Below, piece by piece: positions 1 to 14,803 of a DNA stretch of 64,000 nt (position 1 is its first letter; each line of letters begins with the position of its first letter). Made by a program: the position numbers and the translations under genes. A model generated the notes under the pieces. The model was given only the letters and a program-made list of their open reading frames with translations. It searched no databases and was not told the origin of the DNA. The DNA comes from Emergomyces orientalis (Eukaryota; Ascomycota; Eurotiomycetes; Onygenales; Ajellomycetaceae): NCBI GenBank assembly GCA_002110485.1, contig MOWL01000089.1, positions 248,001-312,000 of the forward strand, read 5' to 3'.

Positions 1-750
1 GACTTCATGAATATTATGCATGTAAATATGGAAAATATTTTTGGGTTGAGTTGCACCATGAGCGCCTATTTTGGGGGATAATTCAATGCCTCCTCCTTCA
101 TGCTAAAAGCAGGGTAGATTGAAATAAGCCATCACAGTCTTTGGCCTTTATTTCTCTCAAGAGTGGCTCGATCATTGCGGGTGAAGCGCGGGTTTCCGTC
201 CTGGTGAATCCCTGCATACTATAAAAGACAACCACTTTGCATCTCTTCGCTTCCGCATATTTGGTTTAGGCTCAGTACAAAGGCGCCATTCCCTTAAAAT
301 GCCGACAAACCCCACCAGAATGCCAGGACTTATTGAAGATACCGGAGCTTCACGGATTCAGGGTATGGTGGTTGACAAGTGAACGCCTCACGTTCGGCGG
401 GTAGGCTTTGCTCACTCCAAGGCAGAATTGTACCATACTATTTCCCTTGCAGTGAGGTACTTCATGCAACGCTCCCGATTTTGAATTCCGTCTATATACC
501 CAAGATGTATTTTTTATCCTCTGAATACATTGTTCGTGAGTCTTCTTGCCAGCTAGCCAGCTCCAGCGAGTGCGCCGGGCAAACTCATTCCGCCCGCGCC
601 ACCACGTGACTACATCGATAATGCACTAACCCTCGAAATAGCGACCAGCCCATCCCAAGTGGGACTGCTGCCTCTCTTCTCACAACTAGTTCATCTACAT
701 ACAATTGGCGAGATAGCAAGGAGGGACACACCGTGGGAGAACATCTCGGC
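1..750. other. Leader or intergenic stretch before the Irc20-like gene
   Basis: No convincing coding region is visible; the short open frames here lack family similarity. A TATA-like TATAAAAG lies at 220-227 on the plus strand and a CACGTG palindrome at about 603-608, both plausible promoter or leader elements of the rightward gene starting at 751. Confidence 0.4.
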
Positions 751-3700
751 ATGCCTATCTTAAAAGATGTGGCCTTCACGTCAGGTACGGGTTTTTGTTG
801 ATAGTTGATATCACGTTTCTTTGAATTGGAAACTAACGGTGCGATACCACGAATCATACAGTCCCTGTGCCGGAGTCTCTCGAGGCCTGTTTTGCAAGAC
901 CGGAGGAGCCAGATTCAGCCGAAGAACCACCAGGCAAGCGGCGAAAGATAGATACGAGTTATATGGACATTGCTGCACATCTTCTTCCGTCGTATTTGGC
1001 TCTGGCGAACGAAGAGTTGAAGATTGTAAGGTTACATAACGATATACTTCCTCCTTTCGCCTGGGGGACGCCCAGTACATCCGATGGGGTTTGGCGATCT
1101 TGTTGCAAACTGACTCTACTTTTGCTATTCTAGACATTTTCCTCTCCGCCACTTAAGGGTCGCTCTATCTCTTTAGATTACCATGATAGCACTCTATTAA
1201 AAGTCCCTGTCAAAATGTTAAAAATGTATCCGGTTGGCCATTATGGAGAGCCTATTGTGTTACAATTGCGCATCCAGCTTGAAACCTATTGGTCGGATGT
1301 CGTACTTGACGAAACGTTTGATTTCCATGCATGGCGCCCCGATCGTACCATCCTAGCGCAACTCCCTTCAATTTATCGCGCACGCAACAAAACCCCGACT
1401 GTTTGTTCAATGTCCACGCTGCGGAGGGTCGAAGGTGATGAGTTGTCATTCATACTTGAGACGAAAATTCTTTGGAAGGATACCATTAATTTCAGGAGAA
1501 ATGGCTTTCCTCAACGTCGAGCTTTTTCGGCGTATTTGCAAGGAGCACCACCGGAGCTTCACGTAAGTTTCCGAAAATATAGACACTCCTCTGGCTATCG
1601 GCATCCCACACGAGAAAATACCTGGAGCCCCAGCGAGTTTTATGACAGTGTCCACGTGCCCCCTAAAGGCTCGGATTTGCCGTCGAATATTATTGCGGAC
1701 TCAGTACAATGTCACCTTTTCCCTTTCCAGCGGAGAACAGTTAGGTGGCTACTGGAGAGAGAAGGGGTAGAGGTTCTTCCTGATGGTAAAATGCAGGACC
1801 GGCTTGCTTCTTCAAAGTCAAGTCTCCCCGACTCGTTTTCTCAGATAACCGATGCGGATGGACGTACCTGTTTTGTAAGCCATCTTTTCCGGGTTTTGAC
1901 CTCTGACCTTACAGGGTGGACCAACATTAAGCAGACACTTAAAGGTGGTATTCTTGCTGAAGAAATGGGTCTTGGTAAGACCGTTGAAATCATCACGCTG
2001 ATTTCCCTGCATCGGAGACCTGTCCCTGAAGGTGGACTACCGATTCTACGGCAATGGCCTGCCCTTACGGAATCTGGTGCCACCCTGATCATCACTCCAC
2101 CTACTATACTTGAACAATGGAAACAGGAGATCGCATCTCATGCTCCGCATCTTCGATGTATGTACTATAGAGGTATCAACCGCATGAAAATGAGCAATGA
2201 GGACTCAGTAAAAAATCTAGCCTCTTCTGACGTGGTTCTCACGACTTACAACGTCCTACAGAGAGAAGTTCACTACGTAGAAGATCCGCCTGATCGCTCA
2301 CTACGCAGTGCGAAGAGAGTGGTGCCAAAAAAATCTCCTCTGGTTCAAATTTCTTGGTGGAGAGTCTGTATTGATGAAGCTCAGATGATTGAAACTGGAG
2401 TGAGCCATGCCGCAAGAGTGGCAAGGACTATTCCACGACACAATGCGTGGGCAGTAACAGGAACACCACTTCGAAAGGATATGAACGACTTGCTTGGACT
2501 ACTTTTATTCATACAATATCAGCCATTATGTGATTTTCCAGATGTCTGGGAACGGTTATACCAGAGCTATAAACCCCTTTTCAAAGAAATTATTGGCCGC
2601 ATTGTCTTGCGCCATAATAAGGATATGATACGTGATGAATTGCACTTGCCCCCCCAGAAACGCATCGTCATAACTATTCCATTCACAGCTGTGGAAGAAC
2701 AACATTATGATCAGCTTTTTGAACAAATGTGCGATGAGTGCGGCGTTGATGCGTCCGGAGCTCCGCGGACGGAAAATTGGGATCCAAATTCGACATCTAC
2801 CATCGAAACGATGAGGCGCTGGTTAACAAGGCTTCGTCAGGCTTGTCTCCATCCCGAAGTTGGTGGAGCCGGCCGTAAGGCTTTCGGGACGAGCAGCGGC
2901 AGCGGTCCTCTTCGCACCGTTGCTGAGGTTCTGGAGGTGATGATCGACCAGAATGAAGCTCGAATCCGTGCAGAAGAACGCTCACTTCTTCTGTCTCAAA
3001 TCCGCCGTGGCCAGCTTTTGGAGAATGCTGGGAAACCGAAGGAAGCTTTGAAGATCTGGCAAGACGCTTTGGCGTTGGCAGAGGCTAATGTCAAAGTCTC
3101 TCGTGTTCAGCTTGAAAATGAGCGTGCGAAAGAGCAAAGTGTGGAACCGAACGGCGTGCAAAATTTATCTGGTGACGAGGATGATATAGATGATGGGAAA
3201 GGGGAGAAAAATACTGCCCTTGCGACTCATCGCCACCGTCTTCGAAATGCTTTGGAAATTGAGCACATTTGCAAATTTTTCATTGCAAATGCGTATTATC
3301 AGATCAAAACAAATACTGAACTTACAAATACCGACTCGGAAGAGTTCTTTTCTCTTGAGAAGCTTGAGGAAGAGAATTATGAGGCGGCGAAGCTTATTCG
3401 AAAGGAGATGCTCGCCGAGATAGATCACAGGGCTAACCGATCTATAAAGCGGGTACAAGCGAAAGTTGATAGCAAAAGACTTGTACAAATCCCTCAGATG
3501 TCACCGAGACTGGATATAAGTGGCATGGAGAGTCGACGACTTCTGGACAAACTTGAAGACTTTTGCGAGGCTATGAATAAGCTTGCACAGCAATACATTG
3601 AGTGGCGTGAACATGTGCTTAAGCTGCTTTTGGAGGCCCTAGTAGATGAGGATGATAATAATGCCAAATTGGAGGGTGACGAGTACGAAGCTTCGACAAA

Positions 3701-5552
3701 ACATCAGGATGAGATGTATGTCTACATGGAAGCGTTGCGTGCTTTGTTCGCTGACTATCACGATGCTATCACCGGCCAAACCAACCTTCTGATTGGACTT
3801 GAGGTCAAGAAAGGTTTGGAACGTGCAGAAATCGGAGAGGGCCCCTCCCCCAAACTTTACATCTCCATCATGAAAACGCGAGAAAACCTGAAGATCCCCC
3901 ATGAGCTCGGGTCACTGCGCGGTATTCTTAGCGAATTGCGCAGCCTTACAGTATCCCTCGAATTGCAGGAAGCTCGGGGCAGTACCCGAGCTCGTGCTGA
4001 ACTTGGTATAGTCAATCGTATTCTACATGGTGCGAGCCAAATATCATCAGAGCACGCGAAGGTTTCGTCGGATTTAGAGAAGGAGGTGCAGCTTTTTCGC
4101 GATGTGATGAATCGGCGACTGGAATATTATAGGCAACTGCAGCAGATTTCGGATACTGTCGCGCCTTATGATGAAGAGAGTAGGGGGAAGCCGCTTGATG
4201 TTATTCTTTTTGGCGGCAGTCTCGACTTGGAACATAAAATGCAAGCGAAAATATCGTCATTGAGATCTAAATATCGTTATCTTATTCATCTTCGAGACGA
4301 GTCTGGGGCTGAAGAGTCAGCAAGGATATGCGTGATCTGTCAATCGAGCTTTGAAATCGGTAAAATTTTCTCACCGTATTTTCCGTCCACTATCTGGTTC
4401 TTGACTAATTTACTTTTTAAAATGCAGGTGTATTAACCGTATGTGGTCACAAATACTGCAAGGACTGTCTACGATTATGGTGGCGCCAACATCGGACTTG
4501 TCCAATGTGCAAGATCCGCTTAAAACCCAGCGACTTCCATCAAATTACCTACAAACCCACGGAGCTCGTTGCGCAGGAAGAAAAATCGACTGGGCCACAC
4601 TTTGGGTCCGACCATCCCCTCAAGAACTCGATATATTCGGACATTAGTTCTGGCGTGTTGAAGGAGATCAGAAATATTGACATTGGAGGCTCCTTCGGTT
4701 CCAAAATCGATACCCTAGCTCGTCATCTGATTTGGTTACGACAACATGACCCTGGCACGAAATCCATTGTCTTCTCGCAGTATAAACCGTTCCTGGGAAT
4801 TCTTGCCCGCGCATTCTCGCACTTCAAAATTGGATTTAGCAGTATTGATAGCCATGATGGGATTGAACGTTTTAAACATGACCCTTCGGTAAGAGTAATC
4901 TTCTTCGCTTTTTATATCTAATATTTTGAGCTTATCATCTGATCCCGTTCCCCGGTAGGTTGAGTGCTTTCTCCTTCATGCGAAAGCTCATGCCTCCGGC
5001 CTAAACCTTGTCAACGCCACCCACGTTTTCCTTTGCGAGCCCTTGATCAATACTGCGATTGAGCTCCAGGCCATCGCACGTGTCCATCGTATCGGCCAAC
5101 ACCGTGAAACGACAGTTTGGATGTATCTCGTATCCGACTCTGTCGAGGAATCCATCTACGATATTTCCGTCTCGCGACGCTTGGCTCATATTGCCCGTAG
5201 GCGCAAGCAGCATGGGGAGAAATACCATAACCACAATTCGGGAATGGGCGAAGGCAAAAAAGGAGAAGGAGATGGGGGTGAACCTATGTCTATAGAGACA
5301 GTCATTGAGGCTGCTAACTCTCTAGAACTGCAGGATGCGAAGCTGGGCAATCTGATGGAGGGCAGTGCAGCTGAAGGAGAACGGGTTCCCGAAGGCGATT
5401 TGTGGCAGTGTCTGTTTGCTAAGACTAGTAGGAGGGGGAAATCTAGGGAGGATGGAGGGAACGTGGATGCTATGCAAGATGAAGTTGATCGACTTTTGAG
5501 GGCTGAGGCGGCAGAGGGGAGGATTGAGGATGTTGGTTGGGGGTGTGATTAG
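751..5552 (+). CDS. IRC20: Snf2-family helicase with RING finger (Irc20/SHPRH type)
   Basis: Five exons, 751-784, 862-1025, 1134-4359, 4428-4888 and 4959-5552, give about 1492 residues, close to yeast Irc20. The Snf2 ATPase core shows Walker A GLGKT near residue 343, a DEAQ box near 478 and AVTGTP near 505. A long helical insert follows. A C3HC4 RING (CVIC, CGHKYC, CPMC) starts near residue 1130, and the helicase C lobe ends with the ARVHRIGQ motif near 1332. In this family the ATPase translocates on DNA while the RING acts as ubiquitin E3 in recombination and damage tolerance; the nucleus is the expected site. The first exon is only 34 bases; its ATG is chosen because splicing 785-861 keeps frame with VPVPESLEACF. 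All four introns are GT-AG. The family call is solid; the ortholog name is inferred from architecture. Confidence 0.9.
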
Positions 5553-6249
5553 TTGTGAGGCTCTGACAAATGGGCTTCGCGGTCGGGTTTTTTGTATGCA
5601 CAATAGCAGTTCTGGGCTGTGATCCATTTTCGCGATTCAGGTCTTATGATACCCGAACACGCCTGTCTGTTTCCATATTATTCCAGCATCTAGTTTATTC
5701 TCTCCGATATTGGTTTCGTTTTTGCCTGCCCCGCGTTCATCATATACCTAGTATTTATGTCAGTCCACGATGTTGATGACACTGTGGATTTGTATTTTGT
5801 GTTGGAGAATATATGCATCAGTGACATTTTTAGCATCATCATAACCATCCTAGATACATATTTGATTGAATCTCTTTAACTCCCCTCTCATTAATTTCGT
5901 TTCAAAAATACCTATAATTCATTCTTCCGCAGTCGAGCTGTTTGGGTACCTAGGTTCCGAACCTGGCGCTAGCCCTATTTGGGCATCAAATATTGGCGGC
6001 TGACCTTGCTGACCAATCATGTTACTCACATCGCAGCTCCACGATTATCAAAGTAACACATCTCACACCTGTCTGTACACGCCACCATGACTGCCTACGA
6101 CCAATCTTAGATTCATAACCTGCGACTTTCCTCTTTATTTATGCAGGAAAGGGTTTCTTTTTCTCTCCTTTCATCTTCCCACTCGTGATAAAGCAATATA
6201 CCCCCCTTCTCTACCTATCTATTCAATTATTTTAAAGCCAAATCCCGCT
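5553..6249. other. Intergenic region between the IRC20-like gene and ECM29
   Basis: No gene or RNA is recognised. The right half is pyrimidine-rich and likely serves as promoter and leader of ECM29. Confidence 0.5.
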
Positions 6250-9200
6250 ATGTCTAAACCAGATGAAGCCCGAGAACTAAGTCTTATATCAAAAGTCGAG
6301 CTTAGAATTGCCCTTGCAGACAGTGATTCCAAGTTACAATCTCTTCTCCAGACATACCTTACTCCACTCCTCCTCAAACTAGCGTCTGAAAGCCTTGCCG
6401 TGCGCAACAAAGTCATTTCTATCTGCCAGCATATCAACACTCGAATCCGGCCACCATCAATCACCCTGCCAGTCCCAGCACTTCTGAAACAGTTCAAAGA
6501 AGTTAAGGCGCCGCTGGTCAGGCATTTTGATCTTATTTATATCAAGCAGGGTCTTGATCGAATTAGCGCCAGTGAGCGCATTGAGATTATCCCAGCTCTG
6601 ATCCAAGGGATCGCCGGAATCGGGGGTCCTATCTCGGCTTCTTCACAGGGTTCTATCGTGTTCAATCTACTACTGAGGTTGTTGCCGTTATTGAAACTGC
6701 CACAGAGAGGTAGCGAAGAGGACCTAGCGCTAAGAACGAAACTTGGGATCTCGAATGAAGATGCTGCCTTTTTGGCGAAGTGGTTTGCGAAAGTCCTTCT
6801 TTTATTACCTGGGGGAAAGGATGCGACGAGATGTCCCGCCCTTACGCCTTCAGAGTACAGATTTGTGAACAGGGATGCGTCGCCTGACGAGACGTGGAAT
6901 CCTTCGGCAGCAGGTGGTCTTAACCTGATCGAGACGAAGGTTGCTGTGGCGAAGTTTTTAGCCAGCGGGGCTTTCACAGACTCTGAACGATTTATCGCCG
7001 CTGTGGTTGCCTCTGCTGACCCGAATAGTCGCCTTTCAGACGTTGGGGAAGATATACTAAAACGTTTCCAGCCAGATTTTGAAAACGCGGAAGTTATTGA
7101 TGAATTGTTTACACTTTACTTTGGAACTAAAGGCCCTGACGGTGCCCCACCAGCGCGACCGGCTTTACAGGCTAAAATACTTGGGTTTCTAAGTAAGTCG
7201 GTAAAAGCTACCGCCGAGCCTGAGCGGATTAATCGGCTTCTAGATGAAGGGCTTTTGTCGAATGATGAAATGGTTGCCAAGGGTCTCGAAGCATCGAAGC
7301 TCCGTAGCCAGATATTTACTTTTGTGACGTGGATTGCGCGCATGGGTTCTTCTGCGGATCTAAATGATGTCGCGCCTCGCGCCATCCAGGGGTTAAGAGA
7401 ATTTGTTTCCTACCAGGGATGGCCTGACCCCAGCGCTAGCGCCCAGAAGCTTAGTCCTGCTGAACTTAGTCTTCGAAGTCTTGCGTACGAAACCATTGGT
7501 GTACTCGCTCCGAAAATCGATCGTACTTCGCAGGATGATGAGGAACGGATATTTGACCTTGATCTACTCCGGTGGCTGTTCACTTCCCTGAGTTCTGACA
7601 CTTCAAGTGGCCAAATATTCGTGAGTATCGAGCAAGCTCTGGGTAGCATCCTCAACGCTATCGCGAATAGCGCAGATGAATATCTTCAAAGTGAAATCCG
7701 CCCACTCCTAACTCACCATATGAACGCCAAACCCGATACGGAAGACCCTGACACAGGGTTCCATATCGTCCGGAGTACGAGGTTTGCTGCTGTGCGATTT
7801 GCAAATCGTTGCTTGCCCTATTGGGATGCGCAAGCACGCTGGATAGATTTAATGGCCGTTGGTGGGGAGTCAGGTGGCAGATCTGAAATCATAGAAGAGG
7901 GCCAGAAAGGTCTTGACCCGTACTGGTACAGGATGCTTAACCCACCGAGGGACGGAAGCTGGATCGCGTCGACGTCCATGGAATCTGATGTTCATCCTCG
8001 ATATCGATTCCCGAGGTTTACGGAATTAGTACGCTCTTTATTCAGTGATCTGACTAGCGATGATGTCGAAATGGATGATGGAAATGTTTCTATCCCCACC
8101 CGATTTTCAGGCCCCTATATCAACTCGTTTGCACCGGCGATTGCCTTTGTCCGCAATATTCTCCTCTGTGAATCCCTCCAATATTCTGGCTCCCCGTTGA
8201 CCGTAGAACCAGATTGGGAATACCGTCTTGATGCGATTATCTCAACAAAAGAAGATGCAAGGGCGGGCCTTAATGCATACCTCGAGAGATGCGATCGTGC
8301 GCTGGCTCTTGAATTCTTGAAGGCCACTCTAGCTGGTTTCCTCTGGAAGCATGGCCAGGGATTAGGCCGATGTGGCGTGCATTTTGTCGAAATTTGCGCA
8401 CTCGCATCTAATGACCTTCTTTCTCCTATTGCTATTTTCGCGTCGTCCTTGAAAGATTCGATATTATCGAATAACGTCGCGAACCAGGATATAGCGGCAC
8501 AGGCATTCGGAATTTTGGCTTCTCATGCGGATTACCCTACGTCTCAGCTGCAACAGTTATTTAATTCATTTATAGTTTTGATTGAAGCTTGGGGAACTAC
8601 GGTGGGTCAAGGTATCAATCAGTGCAGAGGTGCATTATTGGCACTTACTCATCTTTTCACTCGCCTGTCCTTCCGAGGGCGACTAGACGTTTTATCCAAT
8701 CATCAAATCCAAAGGCTTGTGGAGACCACATTTGATATCCTGGACAACTCGAAAGATTTGGCCCTGAAAGAGTCTGCTCATATGTCGATAGGACAACTGA
8801 GCCTCGCATCCATTTTACGCCCCGCATCGTTTCCCGGCGAGGATGGGAATGAGGCTTCGAAGCAAGTGATAAACAAGCTGTTAGAAGAAGCGAAGAAGGA
8901 GAAAGAAACGGCAATATTGAGCTTGGGACGCCTGTCGCTGGTACTTCCCAAGGACGAGACCGAATCCTCCTCGTTCAAACATCTACTAAAGTCCCTCTAT
9001 GATCTTCATGAAGTTAGGCGGCCAGAGGTGCAGTTTTCAGTTGGAGAGGCGTTGTGTACCGTTGCGGTTGGTTGGTCATCGAAATCACTAATTACCGCGT
9101 TCGACGTGGATGCAACTTGGCCGAAGTCTGACATACCCTCACATATTCTTGCGGACATGCTTGATAAGATCATCGTCGATTGTAAGGCCTCGAAACCGTC

Positions 9201-12042
9201 GCTGAGAAAGGCGTCCGTCATCTGGCTTCTCTGCTTAATCCAATACTGTGGACATTTTTCGGAGGTGCAGGATCGTCTGAGGAAATGCCAAGCTACTTTT
9301 GTATGGCTTTTGTCAGACAGAGATGAGGTTGTGCAGGAAACGGGGTCTAGAGGTTTGAGTTTGGTATATGAGATGGGCAGTCAGGACCTTAAGGATGATT
9401 TGGTCCGCGATCTTGTGCGATCTTTTACCATGGAAGGCTCAAATCTCGGGGGCGGGAAAATTTCGACAGATACAGAATTGTTCGAGCCTGGCGCCTTACC
9501 TACAGGTGAGGGATCCGTCACCACATACAAGGATATTGTTGGACTAGCATCGGAAGTCGGAGACCCGAGTCTCGTATATCGCTTCATGTCACTTGCTTCA
9601 AATAATGCTATTTGGTCAAGCCGTGCGGCGTTTGGCAGATTCGGATTGAGCAATGTTCTCTCGGACTCAAACGTCAATGGGTACCTCGCGCAAAATCCGA
9701 AGCTGTACCCCAAGCTGTACCGGTACAGATTCGACCCCAATACCAATGTGCAACGCTCAATGAATGACATTTGGAACGCACTGGTCAAAGATTCGAACGC
9801 CGTAATCGAGGCGAATTTTGACGCTATTATGGATGATCTTCTCAAAAGCATTATGGCTGGTAGAGAGTGGAGAGTGCGCCAAGCGAGCTGTGCGGCAATT
9901 GCTGACCTGGTCCAAGGACGGCCAGTTGAAAAGTATGACAAATATCTTAGCGATATTCTTACCAAAGCGTTTAAGGTTCTGGACGATATTAAAGCCACTG
10001 TCCGCCAAGCGGCACTCAGGCTCTGTCAAGTTCTCACAAATATTGTCATTCGAGCCTTGGAGGCCGGAGACCCTGATTCAAAAAGAGCAAAGGTCATGTT
10101 AAGCCATATCATTCCCTTTTTACTCAGCCATGAGGGTATGGAGTCTGCCGCGGAAGACGTACAAGGTTATGCTATTACAACCTTAACGAAGATCATTAAG
10201 AAAAGTCCTGGGAAGACGCTCCGCCCGTTTGTACCCCAGATATTAGAGAGGTTCCTTGCGTCCTTGAGCTCGCTTGAGCCTCAAGCTGTCAATTATATCC
10301 ACCTCAACGCCGACAAGTATGGCTTGACCGGGCAGGACATCGATAAAATGAGATTGTCAGCAATTCGTACGTCTCCGATGATGGAAGCTATCGAGCTTTA
10401 TCTTCTCGAGTCTCTTGATGACGAAAGCATGAAAGAAGTTGCGAATAAACTGGAAGAGGTTTTGCGATCAGCAATCGGCCTACCCTCTAAAGTTGGCGTC
10501 AGCCGTGTCCTTGTCATTCTCAGTTCCAAAACCTTTCTCTTCCGCCCCCATGCCGACCGCTTCGTCCAACTAATGCGCAAGTACGTGCTAGATCGGAACG
10601 ATACTATCAGCGCTTCATACAGTTCCTCGATAGGATATCTCATGCGACTGGCATCGGATGACCAGATGCTGAAAACGATCGAGTTTGCGAAATCGCTATA
10701 CTTTGGTGCTGAAGACACGTCTCACCGTGTCATATCCGCGGAGATTTTATATTCCATCTCTAAACTTGCGAATGACCGCGTCACGGCATTTTCGGCCGCT
10801 TTTCTCCCTTTCATCTTTGTGGGTATGCATGACACGGAAGAGCAGGTTAGGGACCTATTCTCAAAAACGTGGAATGATAATGTTAGCGGATCCCGCGCTG
10901 TATCACTCTATCTTCAGGAAATACTAGATATAGTATCCAGCTATCTAGACTCACCGCGTTGGGCCATTAAACACACTTCTGCTCTTGCCATTGCAAAGGC
11001 GGCTTCGTCATTAGATGACAACATTGACGTTGGCACCTCAGAGCGTATTTGGCCAATTATCGAAAAAGCTGTTGCAGGAAAGACTTGGGAAGGAAAAGAA
11101 ACGGTGTTGGAAGGATTTATAAAGTTTTCTTGCAAGTCAAAAGCTCTTTGGTCGCAAAAGAGTGATGTCCGTGATCAGATAAAGGTTAGTTCAGTCCGTC
11201 GCTCGTTCTTTCGGGTGTGCCAATGTATTCTGACCGTTGCGATGTAGGCTATTGTAGTGAGAGAAGCGAAACGGAACAATCCTGTATACAGACCTCATGC
11301 GCTTAAATCTCTTGGTGAATTTGCCAAGGATCGAGATGATTTAGATCTCATGCCTGATGCTCTGAAAATTGTTTCTCAGGTGGTTGAGGACCTGGTTGAT
11401 GACGACAAAGATAAAATGGAGGTAGATGCAGCAGCTGACGGCAGGGCTTCAAAGTAAGTCAAACGAATGAACAGTATTATTGTCAAGTCTAAATTTCGTT
11501 TCCAGGGTCGAAGGGCAAACTCTCGCAGCTAGTGTAGAGTGCATTTTCAGCTGCCTTAATCCCTCAATTCCTTTATCAGGTATGCAAAATATTAGGGTCT
11601 AAAATCATGTCTCCCGTTGCTAATTTAGAAGGCAGTACTCACCGAACATATATCCCAAATATCCCCGATCGTCAGCAAGGCTGCCACTTATGGTGGCAAG
11701 GCTATATATAGCATCAAGTACACCGGATTAAAATCCGCGTTCGAAAAACTTGGTGTGGAAGTTTCAAAACCCGACTCTAAACTAACCAACGGAGAGTCAA
11801 ACAATAACTTCCGGGCAGAACTACTTTGTCTCGCCGGCCAACTTTTATTCCGCGATCTCGACCTGTCCGTGGAAAACACGAGGCATAGTCGTGCGCAAGC
11901 CGCACTTGCATACATGCACATCTGCAACGGACTTAAAATTAAAGTTCCCGACGAACAGCGCCAGCAAGTTGAAGAGTGGCTAGCAACGGAACGATCCGGG
12001 CAGGTCCAAGCGGTCCTCCGCCAAATACTGGAGAAGATCTAA
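6250..12042 (+). CDS. ECM29: Proteasome adaptor and scaffold protein Ecm29
   Basis: Four exons, 6250-11184, 11248-11453, 11506-11579 and 11636-12042, give 1873 residues, almost the same as yeast Ecm29 (1868). The N terminus matches the Ecm29 family start (leucine-rich helices with LIRxxLADSD-like spacing), and the whole protein is an array of HEAT-like helical repeats with no catalytic motif. In yeast Ecm29 tethers the 19S cap to the 20S core and checks faulty proteasomes. For the last intron (11580-11635) the acceptor at GGCAG/TA is chosen, because the nearer AG at 11628 would break the frame into exon 4, which reads VLTEHISQI. The final exon ends in a conserved-looking helical tail. Two 20S core subunits lie 36-42 kb downstream in the same window. 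Confidence 0.93.
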
Positions 12043-14803
12043 AAAGCTTGCAACCAAGCACGTTAAATCGCCGAAATCGATTTGGATTGCAGGGGTGGCT
12101 CGAAATTGGTGGCTATGATACGGCGGAAAGGAGCGAACCCCGGACTAAATCCCCACAATCTGATTTACGCTACTCTTTTGGATGGGACGGCGTATATTTT
12201 TGTATGAAATTGCCCCGGGCGCCGAGGCTTCCGCCATTTGTCACATGTTTTATTTTACCTTTTTTACTCGCCCTCCACCTGTTCATGGCGGGTCAGAAGC
12301 ATGTGACCGATCTGTGAGCCGTTGGGCCGATTAAATTCGTGAAAACGAAGATCTGCATGAAGCAAACAGACTTTAAATAGGGCTGATAAGATAAGCCAGT
12401 TGGATGGCCAGAAAATTCAAAGGAGCATGCGACCCTGAAGTTGCATCGTAGTGCGGAGGACACGATGCAGCAAGCACATGCCATTCGGAGCCATATTTTC
12501 CCTTTGCTGGCATACGACAGTGGCAGGAGATATTGCCAACAATTATTAATTTCCCTACCTAGACACCGGGACATGTCATTGCGTTCTAGCGGGTGTGCAA
12601 TTATATAGAACAATATAACCAGGGATGCCAATTATTCTTCAAAAGGAGTGGAAGCTTTATTTTCTGCCACTTCTCGAATCTTATTATTATTATTTATTAC
12701 ACGAGTATTTAAAGATGTTTGTTGCCCCTTTGACATATTTTCTTCGGGGAGTTGTACGAAGCTAGCTACCAACCTAATAATATTTAACGTAAAATAATAA
12801 GATTCCAGAGGGTTGCTTCAATCCCCAACATATCAAGTTGCATGGCACACTGTGAAGATGTGATTGCGCAACCTGTGAGCATCAGCCACGAACCACCCTT
12901 CCTTAAACATTCAATTTCTCCTAGAATCAGATAAAAATCGAGGCGGCCCAAAAAATCGCCTTAAGGGGGGAAAAAGAAAATCGACAAATTTCCCTGCTAG
13001 CTTCAGACAATACCTCACATCTAAATTCAGCTGCAGTACGGAGTAAGAATGGCAATGACCGCCACAGCCAACCATGCCATTCATGCAAGCCCAATGTTGC
13101 CCTGTGCATGCATCGACTACGCAGATGCGGGAGAAAAATTCTCATCAGGTGGGGGGACATTCTAGAAGGAATCCAGAAGCCTTCCGCTACAGGCAGGAAA
13201 ATGCGAAATGGTCACTTCAGCCGACGAAAGTGTACGTTTTTATTGGATCACACGGCTGCTAATGTTGCCGGGGCCGCCGGCTTGTTTGTCACCGCCAGCA
13301 TCCTGTCCTACCATGCCACACTGCTTCCAGAACTTCCCCGGTATCCCAGCGGCCCAACGGGATGTTTTAGTCGGGCGCCCCGGTGCTGACTGCATGCCTT
13401 AGTCAATGCGCCCCAGCCTATAGCAGGCGCTGCTGTCGGATTTCGTTGTTGGGTGATCAGATCGCTCAGTCGATGATGACGCAAAGCCACTCAAAAGTTG
13501 AAAACTGAGGGCATTCCCTGTGTGTCTTTTTCTGATGTGTCCTTTTATCCTCGCTTTTTGTCCCCCACCACTTCCTTCGAAATCCTTCTAGCGTCGCAGT
13601 AGAAAACCCTGTCTGACGATCAGAAATGATATCCTTGCATAGGTTCGCTGTCAAACTCGCGACATCCTGGAATAATAATGGGCCTATGCATGGTTGTTTT
13701 GCTTTTTATTCTTTGAACTCACCGTCCCTCACTCAAGATCTCCAGGGCCTGCATGGAATGGGGGTAAAAAAAACCTGCAAGCATCCAGGGCTTGCAGTAA
13801 AAATTTAAAAATTTAAAAAATAAATCTAATAAGGCTTTGAACTATTGATAGTGCGTCCCTGGCATGAAAATTTTTTCTTTCTCCATCCGGCTCCTACAGT
13901 GTCTGCAATCTCTCTTTTCGGTATTCGCTGTACGTATTTCCCCCGGCCGGGGCTCTTTAGCTTCGAAAAAGAAACCGGCTGCGACCTTGATATAACTGAT
14001 GGCATTCTCTTAAAAGTGAGAATGCACGAGATGCTTGTTATTTTCGTATATAACCTTTTACCTCTCTATATCCGAGCGCCCCCTGCTCTTGTTGTCCATC
14101 TACATAGTATATACTCCCGCATCTTTTTGTGGACCAGCTACGGAAAACCTCTTGCGTATATTTATCCCATTTTCTATTCAGTTATTATTTCGTTGCATAT
14201 TGTGAAACAAAGACATTCTGATTTATTATTCCGATTTTTCTGCACCTTATTTGGTGGTTGTCAAAGCATTTCTGCACATACGCATATTTCTGCGGGGGTT
14301 TATCTTTAATTCTTACCGCGATTCAAACTCTTGCTTCCTATCCCACTCGTATACATATATACCCTCTGCTGTTTTCAATGCCTAAAGCCCATGCTTGTAG
14401 TCAGTCGCTACATGAAACCAAGTGGGCCAAGAAGAATCAACGGACTGTCAGCTGATGAAGGCTCTACTGACGGGTCTGATTGATTTTGAGGGACAAAATT
14501 TGCGCACATTGCATTTTAGTGGCATGCACATTTCAGTATCATTTTAACCGCGCAATCATTTTCTTCGTGGGTCTTTTGGATTGCCATCTAGACTTGCTTA
14601 AATACTCCCATAATTTTTGTTCTGCCTGTATCGTGGACTTTCCCACCTTAATTATAGGACCTCATAGCCCACGAGAAGAAAGGAAAAACTCGAGAAGAAG
14701 AGGCAGAAGACAGCAAGAAGAGAAAAGAACAACCAAGGGGAACAACAAAAGGAACAACGGCACGCATATATGAGAGCCGGTCTCATGACTCTGGGCTACT
14801 GTT
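12043..14803. other. Gene-free stretch between ECM29 and the Zn2Cys6 regulator
   Basis: No open frame here has protein-like composition or recognisable motifs, and no tRNA-like fold was seen. The right end (about 13.8-14.8 kb) is pyrimidine-rich with several short upstream frames and probably includes a long leader of the regulator gene at 14804. Confidence 0.4.

Noticed and set aside
379..609. 76-codon plus-strand frame before the IRC20-like gene
   Set aside because: No motif or coding-like composition, and it lies in the presumed leader.
9381..9998. 205-codon minus-strand open frame
   Set aside because: It is antisense within the well-supported ECM29 coding region and has no family features.
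13845..14309. 154-codon plus-strand frame upstream of the Zn2Cys6 gene
   Set aside because: Hydrophobic and Ile/Leu/Ser-rich only because of T-rich leader sequence; no conserved motif and no neighbouring exon.
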